A DNA stretch of 64,000 nt from Sclerurus mexicanus (GCA_013396755.1 VWZF01002521.1:767193-831192), one strand, 5' to 3'; counted from the first letter of the stretch, positions 48,701 to 63,800 are shown. Translations and numbers: made by a program. Notes: a model not told the origin generated them from the sequence alone.

Positions 48701-51700
48701 TATCTGGTCCCATGGAATTTCTTAGTTATCTGATATGTATTTGTGCCAGAGTGAAACAAACACTCCCTCTCCTTCCCATTGTCTTTCTGCATGTTCCTCT
48801 GGTTATTAGGTATTGGCCTCTTTGTAGTTGAGTCTGTTGCTTCTTTATCTTCATATCACTAGAAATAGCTGATGCTAACAATTTACCATATCATGCACAG
48901 GTGTTTTTTAGGTATCTCTTACATTTTATTAAAATTGAGAAAGGTTGCCTGTTGCTATTTAAATGTTTTGGAGCAGGCTGTAGTTTTGTGAGGAACAAAA
49001 GGTGCTCTTTACTCACTCTGATATTTCTGCATAAGTTAAGGACTGCTCTCTTAAGATTGTGCTGTTAGATGGACCTTTGACCTGACCTGGCTATACTGAG
49101 GTAGTTATTTTGAAAAAGACTAAAAAATGCAAATTAGAATATCTGGAAGAAGAAAATCTGTTTTCTCTTGTGTCAGACACTAGAATTTGGTTATGTTTGA
49201 GGGGAAAATTATACACATATTACGTATGTTGGATTGTATTAGTTAATAAGTGCTCTTTGCTGGCAAGACTTACATGACATGGGTATTTTCATGGCTCAGA
49301 CTCCTGACTTGCATGTATTTACATGATTATATGTAAGAATTATAAGTAATTTCATGGAGGTCATATAGCCAGGTTACAGAAGTGATCCGCAGTTAATTAT
49401 TCTAACAATTTTAAAACTTCCATTAATTGTATTTAACTGCAGACTGCAGTTGCAATGTTCTTGAGCTATTGCCAGCCACTAAAGCCTAAAGCCAAATTTT
49501 TAATTTGATTTTGCTCATAGTTTCATCTTTTTAATTAGTTTGACTCTTGTAACAATCAAGTTTTTCATTAACTAGGACAGGCCACTAGTCAGAGAAGAAG
49601 AAATTGTGTTCTGATTTTTTTTTTCCAATGGAATATTAACCAATTGCTTTGTAAATGTCCCAATTTTGTCAGCCCTTAGAGGGATAGACCATGTAAGCTC
49701 ACCCAGCTCACCCAGATGTTACTGAATTTCAAACTGATTGATGATGACACCCTTTGTTTTTTATCTGATAATTTTCTTTTCTTACAAGTGCATCAGTAAT
49801 TAATGGCAATTTCACATGTACAATATCATTCTAATGGTTTCCCAGCAACAATAAGATAAATGTATTGTGAAAGAAAAAGAAGCCACAATTTGAAAGGGGG
49901 GAAAAAAGAGATTGCTGAATTAGAAATGATAACTTCTGATGTCTGACGACCAAAATGGACACATTAGTTCAGAAGTCTTTATGCCCTCATTTATTCTATT
50001 ATAAACCACAAAGAATTATTAATCTCATTCTTATGCTAATCCTTTTTTTTGTGAGGTGACTGCATGATGTTAATCGCAGTTAAAAGATGGGGAACTCAAG
50101 AGCTACTGAAAGGGAAGAAACAAAATCCCAACACCAGAAGGACAAGCTGGCTTCATATGCCTGATTTGGCATTTCTGAATTGTGACTTCTGAAGTGACTG
50201 GGCAGTCTGTTGCACTTTACATGTTCAGACCACAATTTCCTTTGATTTCACTTAGATTTCTGAGTTTGTTGCGCTTCTGTAAACAGACCTTATTGTCTTG
50301 CCTTAAAAACACAGAAAAAAACGTTTTCCATGAAAATTGGGTTATAAGCTATTTAACAAGCATTGTATAGAAACTCTGTAGTAGATGGGAGGCTAGCATG
50401 CGAGTCTTCAGATTTAACTGTTTCAAAATATGGCATAGAATATTCCTTTTGTTTTTTTCTGTGAGCTGAACCAACTAATGGCATCAAGTTAGTGGTTGTG
50501 GTGGTTTTTTTCTTTTTTGGGGGGCAGGGGTTGTGTGAAAGTGTATGTAATTACTTACCAAGTACTGTATTAGCATTAGGATTACAAAAAGTGACTAGAG
50601 GCTTGAGAAGTAAAGTATTATTTACCTTAGAAAAGAGATGAATAAGAGTTGTTGTAATAACAGCATATAAAATGACAAATAACAAATGAGGAATTTTGGG
50701 GTTTGTTCCCCTACCATGAAACTGAAACTGAAAGAAACTGTTGAAGATTAAATATTTCTTAAGGGCATACTGGAAGGTTGCAGCAGACCAGAGTTCTACT
50801 AATGTTGTCTTTAGTGTGATGTGATTTAATCATATAAATCACTTTAGATGGGCGTGCCTGTCAGTATGTATTTTTATGGTATAATATGGGAGACTTCTCA
50901 TGAATTTAAATATTTTAAATAAAGTTTGGATACACAAGCCTTGACATATCACTGCATTCTTACAGGGAATTTGTATACATAAGTTTGCAAAACGAGTCTT
51001 AGCTGTGCTCAAAGATTCATAAAGGAAGTGTTAATCTCTCAACAGAAGTATGAAGTGAAAGAAAGACTAACCCTGGGCTTGCAGACGCTAATACGGAGAT
51101 GATGGATAGGAACGGAAATCAAACGTATCTGAAGTTACTTTTCTTCCTGATCTGCTTGAATTAATCCACACTATTTTGTCTGCTTAATGCCTATGTGCAT
51201 CTTCTCCCATGAAAACAAAAAACAACAGACAAAAGAATTAGCAGATCCTTGGTTCACAGTATGTATTATAGCCATTTTGGTAGTTAAAAACCCCAAACTT
51301 TTGTCTACTCCACAGTCTGCGTTAAGCATTCTTCATATATGATTTTTGTCCAGACTGCAATATTTTCTTAATCACCATTGTTACCTGGAAATCTAAAACA
51401 CATGCTTATTATTGGTGTCATTCAAAGCAATATGTGTTTGTTGGCTTTGCAACTGCAGTAAACTAATGAACTGTATTCCCACTGCTGTGCTGACATCAGA
51501 ATTTGGCTATTGCAAAGATGTCTTAAGCATGATGAAGTATTGTTAAAGGTAAACAGAGATAAAAGTGGCACAAAGTATGTTTCTGCTCAGGAATGAAGAT
51601 CTAAAACTTTCTGATACCTAGATAGTATGGGGATATCCTAAACTTAGGTTTTATTTATGAGAGACAGAAGATACATACTTATCTGATGGAGATGTAGTGT

Positions 51701-52718
51701 TAGGATCAGTTTTGCAGCCACAGTGGGAAGAAAAATTCATTCACGTTTACTGGGAAGACTGATCAGCCTTTTTTATGTCTTACTCTGACTGAAGTGAGTT
51801 CCTGTTTCTTTCTATTGTTCAGTTATGTTACCTATTCTTAATCGTACTCTATTGTTTTCCATGAATAGAGCCTGTCACCTTTTGCTGAAGTATGGTTTGG
51901 TAGTCATTAGCAATTTTAGGCCTTATGTTTTATATACTTAATGGTAGAAGTTATGACATCTGTCTCCACAAAATTTATCAAAACTTTCCAAACCGTTGAA
52001 ACAGAGAAAAAGTTTTGTACTGGCAGATTACATTCATAAGCATTAAAGATACATGTCTTTTCTATTTACCAGCAATATTTTGAACAGATACAGACATTGA
52101 AGATGAAAGAGGAGAAAGAACTTTTTTAAAGGAGTTTGGAGAAGTCAGGTATTTCTAGAATTTTCTCCCCACTCCATTCTTTGCTGTCTACAGCATTTGA
52201 AAGGTGCACGTGCTTGAAAAAAAAAAAAGTAGTTAGGTTAGTGCTTAGTAGTATTAGCATTTGCTTGCAGTCATTAAAGAATTCTCTTTCCTCTGCAATT
52301 GTAGTCTCTTTCTGTCTTATGGCTCTCTGTGGAAATAACATGATTGACCAGTAGGGAATAGCTTGACATCTGCAGGTTTACAGTTTTTTTTTTAATATTG
52401 TATAACTTACTGATCTTAAAACTCTTCGATCAGTGCATCTAACATGAAAGACCAAGTTGTGCTTGCTATGAAAATGTTTTTAACTTCCTTTTCTAATGAA
52501 AGAAGTTTAATTTCTTTGTTACTGATCTTCCCTGAAGTTACATTAGTTCCAAAGTTGCTATCAGTTGGGCAGAGGTTTCAGAGATGGAACATTTGTCTAA
52601 TTGGTGCTGAGCAGAACAGACAAATCTGAATTCTGTTTACACAAAGGAGAATGGATCAGCACTGTTAAGCATTTCAAAAGGCGACAGCCCGTGTGCTAGC
52701 TGGAATAAATTCAACTAA

Positions 52719-52943
52719 TTACTGCATGGGTGTTTCAGATGTTGTAGGGGATGTGCTGCCCCCTCCCCAGCTCTCCAGGCAGAGCGCCCAGAGGGAAGTG
52801 GGCAGGTAGTGCAGGAGGATGAGAAGAGGGATGCAGAAGGGAGTGAGTTGGCAACCTGCTCAGAGGAGAATGATGGGGAACAGATCTGTTGGAAACCAGC
52901 CAGTGGTAATTTTGCTGCTTATGATAAAACTAATTTCATATAG
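52719..52943 (+). other. GC-rich open stretch, possible cryptic exon or old repeat
   Basis: Inside the AT-rich PDS5A intron. A frame is open from 52719 to the TAG at 52941 (74 codons) with no internal ATG. An acceptor-like GGGTGTTTCAG ends at 52738. Donor-like sites occur at GGGCAG|GTAGTG (about 52805) and CCAGTG|GTAATT (about 52906). The composition is clearly richer in G and C than the flanks. The translation (for example VVQEDEKRDAEGSELA) matches nothing I recognise. It could be a piece of an unrecognised element. Confidence 0.3.
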
Positions 52944-55900
52944 CAGCAGTACAGGAGACAAACAGGTAAAATAAAGGACAAAAACTTTTTAATACTCTCT
53001 TAACCCACAAACGGGTAGTGGGTTGTGCATGATATTTGAGAATATTACTAGTTTTTAAAGTGTTTTTTAACGATTGAATGTGATACCTACATTCCTTGAT
53101 CAGCTTGATGAAAATTGCTTATGCAGTATGCTGTTACAGAAAGGGTAAAGCAAAAATGTAAAAAAGCGCCAACCAACAAAACCCAAATGACTCAAAAGTA
53201 GCTAAAAATATCAAAAGATGAAAACTAAGTTCTTTAATTGATGTTTTCTGTAGTATTTTTTACATAATTAGCTTTTTCAGGGTTTTTTTGGCAGCCTAGA
53301 ATCAAATGCTGAAGCAAAATGTGTGCAGAAAAAGTAGAATTGAACTTAGGACATGCTTAATATAAAGAAATTTGGCGATTTGAGCATTATGGCAATGTCA
53401 TGGTGTGGATGTTTTGTTTGTTATAAAATGTTTGTTATAATAACTTGTTCCTTGAAAAAATACACTAACTGACTTTATTTATGGTATCAATTCAATGAAA
53501 AGAAAATGTGATTGCATATTTCCTCTTAAATTGAGTTTTTGCTCTATATTCTGGTAGATAGAGTAGCCAAAATATGGTAAATCCTATTATTTTGTTATCG
53601 TTTTGTATTTTAACTGTGGGTTTTTTTCTGCTACTACTTGAAAATACATGCATGTACTTAATTATCAAAAATGTAGCAATGATTCTGCATAATAAACTAA
53701 TTATTGGAATTTAATCAAAATATATTAATTATTTACTAGGGAATTTATTTAAAAGGAAATTTTGAGGAATATAAAAATTGTTCCTTTCTTGTGACTTAAA
53801 AGTGTAAAACCTGATATTCAGTCACTGAACTCTGACTGAAGTGCCTTTTTGTGAGCCTTATTCCTGTCAGTCATAAAGGAAACAATTTTTGTTTACATGA
53901 AATACTGAAGAGTTGTAATTCATAAATTATGCTGCTTTTTTGGCACAATAGCACAGTGCATCGTGGAGGGAAGTTTAGTTCTTGAGCTTTTGCAGTGATA
54001 AGAATAAAGTAAGTAAGCTCAGTACTGACTACTTTTGATGGTAGAAACTATTCAGCATTCCAGAGGGAGGTGGAAAAGGTGGCCCCATATGGTTGTTTTT
54101 TGACAGATGGTTCTTACTCATCACTGAAGTGCTGCAGAGTTAGCATTCATTCACCTACAAGGCAAAACAAAGAAGCGCAAGGCAGCTTTAAAGCTGTTTT
54201 CTGGAAATACGTATTTTTTTAAATACCTAATTCAGTTATCTTTTATAAACATAGTTGGCATGTGTCACTATTCCTGAAAAGCTTCTAATCCATCTCTTTT
54301 CAAAACTCCTACTTCTGCTATTGCGAGTAGAATTTCGGTGGCAAGAAAAGAAGCACTATTTTTGTTCATGTGAAGTCACTAGAGAAAGGAGTCGCATTTG
54401 TGAGCTGTGACTTCTTTTTCCTAGAAAATGCATGTAGACTATGAAAGTAGGCATAACTCTGCAGCCTAAGGAAAGGTGGGAAGTCTAGAAATAAGATTTC
54501 AGCTTTGTTCTACATGGAACTGGTAGTCTAGACTGCTGTTAAATCATGAGAATTTTGCTTTAGGAAATGGGAGGGTTCACCTAGTACAAAAATTGTATCT
54601 TTGCTAGAATATATACACATTGATACAACTAGAAGTAGGTCAGTAGAAAACCTACTAAGTTGTTAAAAAATCTCTTTGAAATGGAAGCAAAAATCAAGTT
54701 TAGTGTCTGTTTCTAAACCTCAGCTGGGAAAGTGGGAGTGGAGTGTAAAGGTTTCCAAACTTAGTCTTTCAGTCCTAGCTTGTGTTTCCCTTTAAAGGTT
54801 AAATCACCTTCAGTCAGATTACAGATTAAAAAGGCTGCCATTTGGTTTTGTTTCATTCTGATCCTTTTACCTACTGTTCTTAATTGATGTTCTTGTGCAA
54901 ATTGGACCATTCTGGTCGGAGTTCTCTATGTTATGCAGATTAAAGCACACTCATCCCTAGCGTTGCAGCTCTGTGTGTCACTCCATGTCTGATGCTAAAA
55001 TTGGTTTCTGATACTCATATACGTCTGTGAGGATGGAGTTCTCCACTAGCAGTGGAGCTGGTTTGAGATCTGCCTTCAGGGATTCTATTTCACAGGCTCT
55101 GCCTCCTGAGAATTCATACTGTGGAGTGTGCCCTAATTCACACTGTCTTGAGACTCTTCAGAGTCACTCTGACTTCAATCTGTATGAGAGCTGTCACGCA
55201 TTTGTTTCTGTATACTATCTGAATTAATGCCTCTCAACATTTGATTAAAAGCCTGGCATCATGCAACATCCCCATAAAATTAATTCTAAAAGTAGCTTCA
55301 AAATATTAGAAATGAAGACAATATTGATTGCTAGTGTCTTTAGAGAATTTGTTGAGAGTTTTCCGACTACTTTGCGTCATTTTTCTGCTCAAAAATGAAG
55401 CTATGGGCAAAAATAACTTCATTAGGAAGGTAAAAGGGTTGAGCAGTAAGTAATGACAGGTTAGTTCTGCGGAATACTGTGAGTCAGTTTAGTAGTCTGA
55501 GCTGACCTGCATAATGGGTATTTTAACACAGTCAAAAGCAAGTTAGTTTATCTAAGAATTAAAAAAAAAAAAATCCTAGTTCTCTTTACAGTCTGGCAGA
55601 ATTGTGTTCTGGAAGCTTGTCATCCTGACTCTTGTACTTTACTACTTTGAGTACTCTTAACTTGATGCTGCTCCTGAAGGAAACAGTTGCTCGTCTTCAG
55701 CTGCCATTGCTGTTCAGGGAGGATAATGGTTCAATGTCATTTTCCTTATTTGAGTCAGCAGCACTCTTGAAGTCATAGAAACAAATGAAGTTTGTTTGAA
55801 GAGAAGAAGTCAAAAATAGAGGCACATAGTGACTCTAGGGAAGGAGGGGGAAAGTAGTATAGTTGAAAAGGATGGAGTTGCTACAGCAGAAGCTGGAGGA

Positions 55901-56777
55901 TTGCCCTGAATGAAACTGTGGTGTGTGGAAAGCACAAAGCCAGTACTTGGAGCCAGCGAGGGACTCTTGCTACTCGTGGGCCATCTTTTTCCACATGCCA
56001 GCCCAGGTGTCTCTGTTGCCTGCAGGATATTGAATTGTGAAAGTGATTCTATTCAAAAGCACTTTTTTCCAAGTAAATTTTCATTTGGATCAGTGTGACT
56101 TACAGTCACCTACTACCCCCTCCTTGCATTGGCTATATGGCAGCAGAAGCTATATGGCAATCTTGGAGTGGCAGGACTGTTACTTGCAGTGACAGCTTAA
56201 TTTGGAATACTGTGTTCATTGGGTCTGACCTACTAAGTCAACTTCAGGTTTCATTAAACTGCATCCTGAAGTAGTCTCACCCTCCCCTATGTGTTTTTAC
56301 AGCCATGTAGCAGGCTGCTTCAAAAAGCAGATGAGTTTGAAAAGTAACCTGGCCAGAAAAAGGGATTTTTCAGTGGTGTCACTGATCAGTCACATGTGTG
56401 CTGGAATAATGGAGGGGTGGATCTGACAGATTTAGGTTGACTCATACAGTTGTGAAACTGCACCTTAAGAAATTCTACAAACATTCTCCTACCCCTTCTA
56501 TTTGTGAGGCAGTATCTTTAAAGAAAATTAAGTGTCCCTTGTTTTAGGGAGCTGCAAATGTCAGTGCAGTGAACGATGTAGTGGCCTTCCATGTCTGAAA
56601 AAAAGAAACTAAGAAAGAGAGGAGAATGTTCTATGGTTACAAACAATGGAAATCCATGCAGCTTTATACACAAATGTGTGTGTATTTTGCTGGTGTCAGT
56701 AATTTTGAACTAACATGAATGTGGAATCCACATGAATTTTCTAATGTTTAGCTGCCTGCTGTAATAGATCATACCAT

Positions 56778-56823
56778 TCATCCTAATTACATGATTGCTT
56801 TCATCCTAATTACATGATTGCTT
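56778..56823. repeat. Perfect 23-bp tandem duplication
   Basis: TCATCCTAATTACATGATTG+CTT occurs twice head to tail (56778-56800 and 56801-56823) with no mismatch. This indicates a recent local duplication in the PDS5A intron. Confidence 0.95.
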
Positions 56824-59800
56824 TAAAGATAAATTTATTTTATATTGGAATTCAGACTTGTAGTAATAAGTAGAGGCACATAGATACACCTCTCCTTTCT
56901 CTAGGTTTGTTAGGTTTCCTCTTTTTTCCCCTTATTGTCTTTTCCATTTGTGCAGAAGAAGGAATTTGAGGTTTCAGTGTTTTTGAGGTCTCACTATGCC
57001 TGATGGCTCACAGTTCTGTACCAGTATTATGGTTATGAGATTTGGTCTTTAATGTTTAGACTGGTCTTTTCCTGTTCTGCAGTCCAGACTACTGAGTTTT
57101 GTGCTATGACTTGAGCTAGAGTAGGGAGTACAGGCCAGTGCTTGCAAACAGATTTGTCTCCGTGCCAGCTCTCATTCTTATTGTTTTTCCCCTCCTAATG
57201 CCTGCTCTAGTCGACTGTTCTTTAAAAAAAGACATGTGCTAACTTACAGGATGTGTATCTGTGTGTAGGGGAATGTGTGTGCATACATACCCATAGAGAT
57301 GAATCTTTTATTTCCAGATAATCATACATGGAAAAAAAATTGTATTACCCAGCAGATAGACACCATAAATAGCTTCTTCCCCCCAAGCATGAACTGATGA
57401 AATGCATGTAGTACAGTATTTTCTTGTGTCATCCCAAAGCCAGCATTATTAACACTCCACAGGGCTTGTAGTAGGAGTAGACCATGAGTCTACTCTTGCA
57501 CGTGAAGGTCTTCCAGAATTATTCATAGAAAGTGAAAACCCTTTTTCTTTGTCATTTAACGAATATATTTTACATTTCAGGGCCTCAGAGTTGTGCAGAA
57601 CATATTGTTAAGGACTTCTTGATAGGCCAAAAATCCAGGTGCTGTTGAAAGATGTCACATAATTTTGTTCATTGTTTAAAGAGACAGCGTTTACAAGGAG
57701 CTTGCATGTCTGTGGTGGTTGTATGCATTGAAATTCTGTAGCTGCTAAGCTTCAGCCAACCTTAGAACTGAATTTTGCCTGCCTTTTTAATAATAATTTC
57801 TGTGTGTATGGAAACTTCTATGAAAATAGATGCATGGGAATGCTGCCAGAGACTTTCGGATGAAGTTATATGGGTAGTCTTGATTATACAAATCCTCACT
57901 TTGAAATAATTTGACTTCACTTCATGTTACGGGGTTTGTGGCTTGTTGGTTTTAGTTGTTTCATTTTTGTATTACTGTTAAAGTAAGCTTTTGCTTGTAC
58001 TCTTCAGTTCAGAAAACTTCAAAATAGTGCTTAAGAAATCAACGTGTGGATATATTGACCTCTCAGTAGTATATGGGGATTTTTGGGTTCAGTCTTTATG
58101 AATAAATTTTGGATACTTTGTGAGTCTTGATTCAAAAGTCTCTAATTACCTGTCAAGTCGCTGATAGTATGTATATTAAAAAAACCAGTGAGTAACTGAT
58201 ACCATTTATGACTAGTGGATCAGATGTTCAGAGGTTTGACCAACACAGAGAAGTTTGGGTACATTTATGGGAAGCTAGATGGAGGCTAATATCAATTTTA
58301 CTATAAGCTGTCTTTGTACTGTCCTAATTCTGACCAGAATGCTTGCAAAACCATCATAATGAAAAGGAGAGGGGAAGATGTTCTGGGTTTCCTGGGCTTC
58401 TGTGAGGTTGCTGACTAGGTGATACTGCTTTCTCACCCTAGAGAAGTGATAAGCATACAGGATATAAAACTCTTAAACTGGAAGAGTGTATTTAGTGAGG
58501 GAAAACTACTTTTCTACCACTTGGCCTCTCAATACCTGATTCACAGGAGAATCAGCTGTCATCTGACATCTGAAAGCAGCTCCTAAGCAAATTCAAAACA
58601 AATCTTGTAGACACAGGCTCAACAGTATGCAGGTGGCCACTGCCTGATTTGAATATTACCCCATGATTTTATCTTTTTTTAACTGTATGTGTGAGCAGTC
58701 AGAGCTCTGTCAAAAGAAAGATGCTTAAAGCAGGGCAAGGCAATGGTTCCAGGTGGGCAGCAGGAAGCATTTTTCTTCATCCTTCACTTTTCTTTGCTGG
58801 ATGTTTCCCTTTGATAATTATTTTTGCTCCTTAGTACAGGGCAGATTTAATGAGGAAACTGCCAATAGTGGTATCTGGGAGTAGCACCTTTTGGCCGCTC
58901 TACTTGGTTAGGGATTTCAGCCCTATCCAGATAATGGCTATTTGCTCAACTCTCAACATCTGTAACAGAATTCTGTGATTAATGTCATTATGAATGTGTC
59001 AGTATTTTGGAACCATCAAATATAAATACTGAGGCATCTTCCTCAAGACAAGTTACTTGGTCAGCAACTGCTTGCTGTCTTTTCCTACACTACTTTCCCA
59101 TGAAATTCATAGTCCAGTATTAGGTCTCAGCCATTTTCTTTAAGGTGCCAAATGGCTTCAGCTAAATGCCTGAGTTTTGGGCACTAAAGATTGTAGTTGA
59201 CAGCTTTTGTTTCCTGAACGTAAATCTTAGCCAACAGCATTTTTAGGATGTCCAATGAACTCCGGCAGCTATTGAAGACTATTGCAAATCTCAACAATCT
59301 GTAGGTCAAAGTCCATTTCTGAAATCTTCCTTGCTCTCTATGAAGATGCAGTGCAAAATGTCTTGATTTTGAACTAAAAAATCCAAAGCAAGACCTATTC
59401 AATCAGAATAAAATATTGTAGGGTTTTATTTTTGTATTTAGGACGGGCCGATGAGAAAGCAAACATAACAAGGTACATTCCACAGGGCTTTTTTTGTAAA
59501 CGGAGTCAATATACTAGTGTGTGATCTGCATGCTATGATCATGAGGGTGATTTAAAAAAAATATTAAAACACACCAGAAAGCAGAGAAACCGTTTACAGA
59601 ACATGAATGAATAAGTTTCATACTGTTTTGTCTTTTGAAGTGTAATAGCAATGGAGCTTCATGTATTTAAAGTCTTGTATGTGTAAGCATACAAGAAACA
59701 ATACCTTTATATGGGATTCAGGGCCAAAAGGCAGTAACCGTACAGTCTAGAATGTTTTTAGATACGATATTACGTGTAATGTCTCATGCATGCTTAAGAA

Positions 59801-60850
59801 AGACTGAGTGGTTTATTTTGACAGTTACCTGGTCAACTAGTTGTCATTCTGACAAGTTTGTATGTGAAAGAGATCTGGTGTGTCCTTTTATAGGGAACGT
59901 TTCCCTTTTTTCAGTTTGCCCAATATTTTTTTATTATATTTTGTATGTGTTAGCTGCTTTTTGAATCCCCAGCACATGCATGAGGACTGCTGTTCTGAGG
60001 TCACAGCATCTGAGCGGATGAAGTCGAGTCTCTGTGGTTTTTGAGTCACAAAAACAAAGATCATTTTTAAATGAGGCATTATTTTGGCTTCAGGCCACTT
60101 CAGTACTCTCTATGATGAAGTGTGTGCTTTCTTGTGTGTTCTGGGCAATCATAATTTTTTAGACCAAGGCTTGCTGCCTTCTTTGTAAACTTTTCAGATT
60201 TCTTTTTGGCACTGTCTTTGTCACAGATGCAGATGTTTGTGAAGCCAAATCCTCTGCCACTGGGTACCAAATTTATGTTCATGCTTGGGGTACAGGTTGG
60301 CATTGTTTCAGGTGTCTGATTTTATAGAGTTTTATTTCTAATTAAGTATTAAACTAGATGTTGAAGTAATTTTAGGGGCATAACCTCAAGAACCTTGTTC
60401 TAGTTTCACCTTCTGTGTGGTTTTGTACTTTTGGCATTGAATTTCTCAAATTTTGTCATGGAGAGGATAAGTGACTTTTCCTGAATGAACATGCCAAAGC
60501 GTTTTGCAAATACAGAGCTACTATGCCGCAAGTGCTTTTTTAAGTGTGTTGAACCTTTAAAAATTTTGTGTGATTCCTGTTCTTTGAGGATGTTGCCGGC
60601 AGCTATTGAAATTAATGTATAATACTTGCAGGTTGCTGATTCCAGCAGTGTAGTTTAATGCAATGTTGTTTTCAGCTAAATTCAGTATGATCAATTCTGA
60701 GACTGGACTTAAATGGTGTATTTAAATATAGACATTAACCACTAAATACATAAACAGTATACTTTTTACTAAAAAAATGTTAAGAGTTTCCAACCTTTAA
60801 CTTTGAGAAGTCGGCCCAGTTTGAGTTCTTCCTTATATAGTTATATGATT

Positions 60851-60869
60851 CCCCGCCCCCCCCTCGCCC
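60851..60869 (-). other. C-rich tract, possible G-quadruplex on minus strand
   Basis: CCCCGCCCCCCCCTCGCCC on the plus strand. The minus strand has G3, G8 and G4 runs with short loops, which meets the usual G3+N1-7 pattern. It is isolated within AT-rich intron. Confidence 0.5.
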
Positions 60870-63800
60870 GAAAATTTATTCACAGATAATGGAATTGTTA
60901 TACTAATTGGAGAGCTTCAAAGTGAAGCAGGAATGAATGCAGAGGTTAAAATGAGAAAACACTGCATGATGCAGGTGATGTGACTAGATTCACCAAGAAT
61001 GATTTGGGGAAGCTGTCTAATGGTGGATACTTGATGTCTGTGGTGACAGTACTTATATGGTCACTACGTATGTAAGTCTTTATCTGAAGTCTGTTTCTAA
61101 GCAGAGAAGGGAAATCGCAGTGCTCTCTGATTTTTGGAGCATTGGTGATCTTTATGTATTTCACAAGTGAAGTTTTAATACTCCTTACTGGAACTTCTTA
61201 GAAAACATCAGTCATGTTTTGAGAACAGTCTAAAAAAAAGCCTTGCATTATTGCTTTATATCTGGTATACTGCCTGCTTCTTATCTTCGCAAAATCAGTA
61301 GCTATAAAACTGTGTGATTACACGTGAGGAATGTTGAGGGACGGGTATAGCAGTTATGGTCATTCTCTAGCTAATCCACAGGGAAGGAATTTGATGGAAC
61401 TGATAGGCAAAATAGTTGCAGAACTCTTGTGGCAGAAACCAGAAGTTACTTAAGTTCTCAAGATATTGAAGAATTCCCAGACAAGACTTTATTAGCCCAA
61501 AATTAACTGCGTAAATTCAGCAAAGTCACTACCACTGGGTTGTGATATATTATCTTCTAAAACAGTACTGCTAATCCAGAAAGATATAATAGAGTGTTTT
61601 ACTCTACAGTGTATTACTGTAAAAGCAGTAATCTGATTTTATTTTTTCTTCAATTAGGTAAAAAGAGTGTCATGGTTTTATAAACAGAGTACATATTTTG
61701 AATGGGGGATAATTTTCAATCAGCTCAAAGTACCTGTATTGCTTGAAAATTTTATTAAAATGTTTAGCAAAGTTATAAACAGGTGAAAACATAGTCCTGT
61801 TACTGGTGATGGGGTGTAAATGTCAAGACACATCAAATAAAAATAGGTATGAGATAGAGACAAGAATGAAAAGCCCTGGTTTCTTTCTGTCTTTCTTTTC
61901 CTTTGTCTTTTCATTTTTACTTTTTACTTGGTCATACTAATGCACATTGCTGAAAAGTCTACATTCTGGTGTGAAATACTGTATCATAAAATGAACAGTA
62001 AAAACATTTTAAATTTAAATTTTAAGTACTGTCATGTAAAGTCCACCAAAGTGCTTTCTGTAAATAATATATTCATTTTGAAATATTTCTATGCTTTTAA
62101 TGTTGGCAATTATGATGGTAATATGAATTTATTGAATAATTTTAATATTACTGTTTGCAACTTACATGCTAATAAAATGCACACTTACCATATTAATTTT
62201 ATAGGCTTATTTCTCAGAAACTGAATATCCTACATGTAATTGTTATGTCTTTATCATCATCTTGTTGCTGAACACTGTGGATTTGACTTTCCTATCCTTA
62301 TGTCAGCAATAATAGTGTCTTTTGTTTTTCCTTTAGTCTCCCACCCCATTTTAATGATGATTTTTAAAATGGAAAGTTTCTTAAAAATATTTTTTATTCA
62401 TTTCACATGTATCAGAAATCAGTCTACTACTTAAGGATACTTGTCATCCACAGTAAAATAATTTAGGCTTACGAAATGAATTCTACCAATACAGTACTTT
62501 CTATATACTTATTAGACATAATTTTCTTCTTTTTTACTAAAGAGTTAAATAAGACAGCCAGAAAACCACTCCAGATAAGTTTCAGGTCCAGTTCTTTATG
62601 CACCAATCTTTTTCTCGTGTTTTAAGAATTTCCAGAAACTTTGTTTTTAATGGGACTACTTTAAAATAAAATGAAACCACCAGATACATGCAGAGTAAAG
62701 AAATTTTTGCATTTTGCCTTCAGTCCATTCTGTAGTGCCTTAGTTTTGAGCTTGGTACCTGCCTGAAGGCAAAGGTGTAAGGGTTTTTAGTGTTTCTAAT
62801 ACAGATAATAGTGTTCAAGAGGTAGTGTGGTGGTTTAATTTCTGGTAAAATAATGCTTCCTTGTAGAAGGATAATTCATCTGAATAGAAATTCTTTGCAG
62901 TAGTGTCTCTGGTTTGGTTCTGGTGCAGTAGCTGGTACCTCCCCAGCTGCTGGCAGAGGTTTGCTGCAGTGAGATGAAAAGAATGTCCATGTCAGTCTGT
63001 GCCTTCTGAGGAGCTTGTTCTGGTTTGATGTGCTGTTGGTTTGTGGGTTTTTTTGTTCTTGCTGGTTCGTAGTATTAGTTTTGATTGTGAAAGATGAAAG
63101 CTTTTTACAGTTTTACAATTCTGGTTTTGTCCAGCCATTCACGTGGAAATGGAAACTTACAGCTTCTGTGTTCTCTGTAATGATCATTAATGTGACGGTC
63201 CTGTACTGTGACTCCAGTGGATGACAACAACATAGGCAAAAATCTTCAGTGCAGTTTTATCACTAGTTATGGTTCATGCTAGTGTTTAACATTATTTGCC
63301 CCCTGATTTTAAGTCCTAAGGGGCAGTGGAATCTGGCTCCTGAAGAAACCTGAAAAATTAATGCCATAGCTAAAGAGTATTGTCTTGCTGACCATGGTAC
63401 CTTCTTGTGCTACTGAGTATGATGGTATTATGTGTAATTGCTGGACATTGAACGAGTTCCATGAAAGAAATTTTCATTTCTGTATTCTCTTACTGTCACA
63501 GACTGTGCAATCCGAGTTAAAGATTGAAGTATAAGTATTTCACATAATTTTCTGCTTTGATAGATATAACAAGTTTGCAACTCAGTGCAATTTACAAGAT
63601 TGCTGAAATAGAAAAACTCGATTTTGTTAAAAGAATTACCTATTTTCTTGGTCTTGTTTATTGGTTGTGTTGAAACACAAGCAGGAAAAAGCCTGGTGTG
63701 CTTTATACGTGCCCGGCTTCTGGATGACAGAGTAAGGAGCCATGGGATGCGTCTGTACCGTGGTATAGAAAAAGACATGGATATAGTCTTTAGAACATCA

